Source of the DNA: Lepidostoma basale
Lineage: Eukaryota > Arthropoda > Insecta > Trichoptera > Lepidostomatidae
Length of the DNA stretch: 64,000 nt
NCBI GenBank assembly: GCA_022606425.2
Contig: JAHDVF020000657.1
Span: 496,001 to 560,000 of the forward strand
Direction of reading: 5' to 3'
Part shown: positions 60,361 through 64,000 of the stretch, piece by piece
How the letters are laid out: each line of letters begins with the position of its first letter
How positions within the stretch are numbered: the stretch's first letter is position 1
Notes under the pieces: model-generated
Seen by the model: the letters and a program-made list of their open reading frames with translations, nothing else
Told to the model about the DNA's origin: nothing
The model's database searches: none
Translations under genes and position numbers: made by a program

Positions 60361-61084
60361 TTGGTTCTTTCAATACACGGTATTAACCAAACCAAAAAAA
60401 AAAAATTAAAACTTCACAATTATGAGATTAATGTTTTTTGACGTTGAGTATATATTCCTCACTGATTGACGATTATTTGGACATTTTCACTGATAAAGTT
60501 AAAATCACAATTTGACACTTTTGTGGTTTAAGTAGGTAATCAGTGGTTTAAATAGTACGAATAAAACACAAAGTGAAAAATTCTATATACAAATAATTAC
60601 AATTTACATGTAAAGTTAATTACATTAGGTATTTGAATTAACAGAATTAACACTGATCGGAAAACCCATTTCCATTACGCCGAGTCTAACAAAACTTCGA
60701 TTAGGGGAATGTTAAAAATTTATTGCGCAATTTGTAATTACAACATGCCTGGAAAATGTTTTTCCCGGCAGGTTTTTTTTGTGTTATAATGTAAATAGAG
60801 TTTTTACGTGCTGCCACATTTGTTAATTACAAAACTTAGCACAGACGCCGCATAATGCTAAAAAATACCCTTTAATTGTATAAATATAGTTTATTTTAGT
60901 TTGTTTTATAACGTATTATTCATTTTTCGTTAATTAAATCCTCTTTGTCTTCTTATGTTCGAAATGTTTAAAAAGAGGTTTCCACTGAGCGACTCATATC
61001 TCCGCCATTTTTATTGTTATTATATTTTCAACATTGTAAATTGTTTAAAGATCTATTAAATGTATACGTAAAATAAATAATATT

Positions 61085-61440
61085 TTTTTACAACATTTTG
61101 AATGTATACAAATACTTGTAGACGAACAACTGGAACTGTTAAAAAGATATTCTGCTTAGTGCTTAAAATACAATATTCATAGATGGCGTTAGTGTGTACA
61201 TTGAATGAACTACCATGCAAAGGGTGGTGTTGCAGATTGACATATATACAACTTCCAAAAAATTGTCAGACATGGTGGTCATAAGAAAAAAAAGGTGGAA
61301 TGGGGAATGTTGTATTACATAAAGCGTGCGCTTAACCCAACCAATGACAGGTCATAAGTCCTGTAAACACCTCGATCAACCATATTCTGTTTCCAATTTG
61401 CATCTTCGTCTCTATTGAGATACAATTGATTCTTAAATAA
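61085..61440. mobile_element. MITE family M, nearly complete copy
   Basis: It runs from ACAACATTTTGAATGTATAC through ATAGATGGCGTTAGTGTGTA, GGTTGGGTTAAGCG (reverse) and GTCTCTATTGAGATACAATT. Confidence 0.8.
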
Positions 61441-61449
61441 TAATTCATA

Positions 61450-62030
61450 TTTTTATGGCTGAGTCAAAAAAATATATTTATGTCTATTTTTTCGAGCGTC
61501 AGGGTGGTGTGACCCCTAAATCCAAGCAAGGAAGTATTTGTATTTTAGTAAATACATATTTGCAACTACAATCTTTATGAATGGTGTATTTCCTGTTTTT
61601 TTTAATGAACTTTGAAAATAGCTTTCACTTCCAAACAATCGTTTGTTTCTAAATTCAAATAATTTGCTTAACTTAATATTCTTTTGTTTCTTTGTTGCGA
61701 CAGTACGAAAAAAAGTAGAAACTACTTTGCAATGATCTTAAATTCACTTCAATATCCTACTAATTTCTTGAACGTATCGATCGATACGCGCTCTGTTGTA
61801 AATGTAAGGTGGGGTGTAAGTTATCTATTAATAAACACCCTGTAGTAATTGGAATACCTCTATTATTGGTTTAGATGTGGCACTAATTGTTCCCTCAGGG
61901 CTTCGATAATTAGGTTCTTGTTTGTGAAATCCCCAACTGATTAATTAATTAAACTCTCCATTAAGAGAATATTAATTTAGTTTATACCAGAAATCGAGTA
62001 TTGACGTAATTAATTTTCTGATAAAATTTT
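61450..62030. other. No gene recognised
   Basis: AT-rich DNA with no coding or repeat signature I can name. Confidence 0.4.
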
Positions 62031-62560
62031 AATCTTCCTCCTGGTTATCGACCTATGTGGTCTGTTCTCCAGAGTCTTGCTCCTCTTGTGAGGTAGACTC
62101 CCAGTTGTTCTTCCATCTTTAAGGAGGTCTTCCACGAGAACGAGTCTGGTGGTGTCCATTCTTTGAACATGACCGTACCAGTCCCTTTTTCGCTGTCTGC
62201 TCCATCTTATAATATCCTCAACCTCACATATCTCTCTTATTCCGGTGTTTCGGTGTCTTCAGTGTCCTCAGTGTCTTCATCTCGGAAGTCTTCAAAATTT
62301 GCTTGGTCTTTACTGTGTCTGCCCTCGCTTCGACGCCATTGGTCTTACGCACGCTTTCTAGATTCTCATCTTACTCTTAATGGCCATGTCTTTGTTTTTC
62401 CATATTGTGGATTTTAGAGCGTCAGAGATTGCAGCTACCTTGTTTATTTGGGCTTGTATTTCTTCCTGCAGGTCAGTTCCTCCTTCTAGGTCGATGCCTA
62501 TATACTTGAAGGTCCTGATCTGTTCTATGGGTTGATTTGATAAAATAATAATGTTCAAAA
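62030..62560 (-). mobile_element. LINE tail, family L3
   Basis: The plus strand shares CGACCTATGTGGTCTGTTCT and GAACATGACCGTACCAGTCC with 27125-27505. Upstream, the minus strand adds QPIEQIRTFKYIGIDLEGGT and QEEIQAQINKVAAI, so this copy extends further 5'. Confidence 0.85.
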
Positions 62561-62849
62561 TAATAATGTGTAAATTATCTATGATATTAATTGTTTATGT
62601 AGCACTGATGTAAAAAAACTGATGTAAAATACCTGATTTGCCTTAATATTCAATTTCAATTCAATTCATTAAAAAAATATATAAACATTACAAAATAACA
62701 CATTCTTATTCGTTAATTATTAAAAATTAAGAAGTAATAATCACAGCCTTTTGTTTAGTTAAAAAAACACAAGCAATTTTAAAAAATGTATTCGAGAACC
62801 ATTAAGTAAAAGGAAACAATAAGAAAAACAAGAGAAGCAAATATTAATT

Positions 62850-63065
62850 TAATGCATTATTTAAGAAATAGATGCTTTCTGAGGGAAGCTTCACTATCGT
62901 GGAAAATGTCTTTATCCGAGGAGATGCGGTTTAGAAGGATTATTGTCCTGCCCATGGGCATTACCATAGGTAGATTGGTTCTACACAGTGGCAGGTGAAA
63001 TAAATTATGTTGCCTTTGTCGCAGATAATTGTCAGGGACAAACAAAGTAAAGTCATTCAAAATAT
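62850..63065 (-). mobile_element. Jockey-like LINE tail (family L5)
   Basis: Minus strand: LFVPDNYLRQRQHNLFHLPL, CRTNLPMVMPMGRTIILLNR. Confidence 0.85.
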
Positions 63066-63519
63066 CAGACTTATGTATTCAATCACGAATCAGTTGAAAA
63101 AAATGAACACCCAAATGGATAGTTCGTCTAATTTCCAATAATTAGTAGTCCAGCACGCTAAGCAAGAAATCAGTTGGGTACAGCCAGGGGTAATAACCGT
63201 TTTCTTTGAGGTGAAAAAAAACCTAAGAACTTTTTTTGTACCTTTTCAATCAACAGGCAATATTTAGTTTCATGCGGTGCCCACAAGAGTGTATTTAATT
63301 CCAACCTAATTCTTACCAAAAAAATTTACAATAACTTCAGGACTTTTGAATTGGTAATATCTCCCCATTCCTAAGAACAAATGCCAAAATCTTATGGGAG
63401 CTATATGCATTATCAAATGTGATTAAATTACGCGAGTAACTAAGGTACTATGATAATAGCACTTTGATAATACTTATATTTTCTTGAACAATGATCTCAA
63501 ACTCCATACTGAATAATTA

Positions 63520-63670
63520 ATACGAATGAAAACGCCTGTTTTCTAGAAGTTTTATTATTATATTATATATTTTCTAATATTTTATAGGAATGACCTGATT
63601 CGCCTTACTAATGCATTATCAAACGCGAGTTACATTACGCGAGTAATTAAGGCATTATCAAAATATTAGG
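63520..63670. repeat. Foldback family D copy
   Basis: GAAAACGCCTGTTTTCTAGA at the left end and TGACCTGATTCGCC inside; the right arm is decayed (GAGTAATTAAGGCATTATCA). Confidence 0.6.
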
Positions 63671-63724
63671 TGTATAACTTTGCTTCCGCCGTTTTTTTTT
63701 TCGAAATTCGAGGCTTTATCGTAA

Positions 63725-63993
63725 AAAACTGATATACTTGGAAACTTTGAAATGGGAAGTCCTACCCCACCCGCCGTATTCTCCAGACGTTGCTCCCTCG
63801 GACTATCACTTGTTTCGATCAATGGCACACGGCCTAGCTGACCAGCACTTCCGGTCTTATGAAGAAGTAAAAAATTGGATCGATTCGTGGATCGCTTCAA
63901 AAGATGACCAGTTTTTTTCAACGCGGGATTCGTATGCTGCCCGAAAGATGGGAGAAAGTAGTGGCCAGCGATGGACAATACTTTGAATCATAA
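63725..63993 (+). pseudogene. Mariner transposase C-terminal fragment (second type)
   Basis: The frame encodes LKWEVLPHPPYSPDVAPSDY, holding the third catalytic Asp, then HLFRSMAHGLADQHFRSYEE and WIDSWIASKDDQFF. A one-base excess in the T run near 63915 shifts the frame, after which MLPERWEKVVASDGQYF follows to TAA at 63991-63993. The sequence differs from the 22918-23937 transposase, so this is another mariner lineage. The 5' two thirds are missing. Confidence 0.88.
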
Positions 63994-64000
63994 ATGTATA

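Overview
This is a strongly AT-rich stretch of animal nuclear DNA, almost certainly from an insect. It has multi-exon genes with GT-AG introns, a cecropia-type mariner, tRNA-derived SINEs, many 5'-truncated non-LTR retrotransposon tails, and a neuropeptide precursor gene of the prohormone-4 (IDLSRF) family. The order is not proved. The serpin intron just after the reactive-loop hinge, as in Manduca serpin-1, fits Lepidoptera but does not establish it.

Three genes can be supported. Positions 947-14733 (+) and 21117-33233 (+) hold two tandem paralogous serpins (A and B). Each has eight coding exons in identical phases and encodes 410 and 409 residues, with a signal peptide and the PROSITE serpin signature. 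Their hinge (E-K/Q-G-L-E-T/M-P-I-L/I) lacks the small residues of inhibitory serpins, so both look non-inhibitory. A broken last exon of a third serpin lies between them (17509-17644). The two genes share their promoter region, the tiny first coding exon, and a minisatellite in intron 1. On the minus strand, 39549-54004 holds the last three exons of a prohormone-4/IDLSRF-like precursor: an LDL-receptor class A domain exon, then two C-terminal exons separated from it by a 13 kb repeat-filled intron. Its 5' exons, including the signal peptide and the IDLSRF peptide, are probably beyond the right edge. After its TGA the same frame stays open for 36 more GC-rich codons.

Nearly everything else is mobile DNA: about ten families of decayed LINE tails, two tRNA-derived SINE families, one almost complete mariner (22840-24104) and a mariner fragment at the right edge, a Tigger/pogo-type and two hAT-like non-autonomous elements, a roughly 400 bp MITE, and several families of foldback elements.

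Two signals deserve most attention. First, several otherwise different foldback families share one architecture. Their arms carry outward-facing motifs that fit a hammerhead ribozyme (CTGANGA, stem II, GAAA, very short stem III, TH); some copies keep the whole core, and two copies with different outer sequences both keep a paired stem I. Second, the octamer TACGAGTA/TACTCGTA occurs at least 19 times. In five places, comparison with a sister repeat copy shows it arose as a 6 bp gain at a TA, so it looks like a TA-flanked 4 bp footprint of some process that has been active across this genome.
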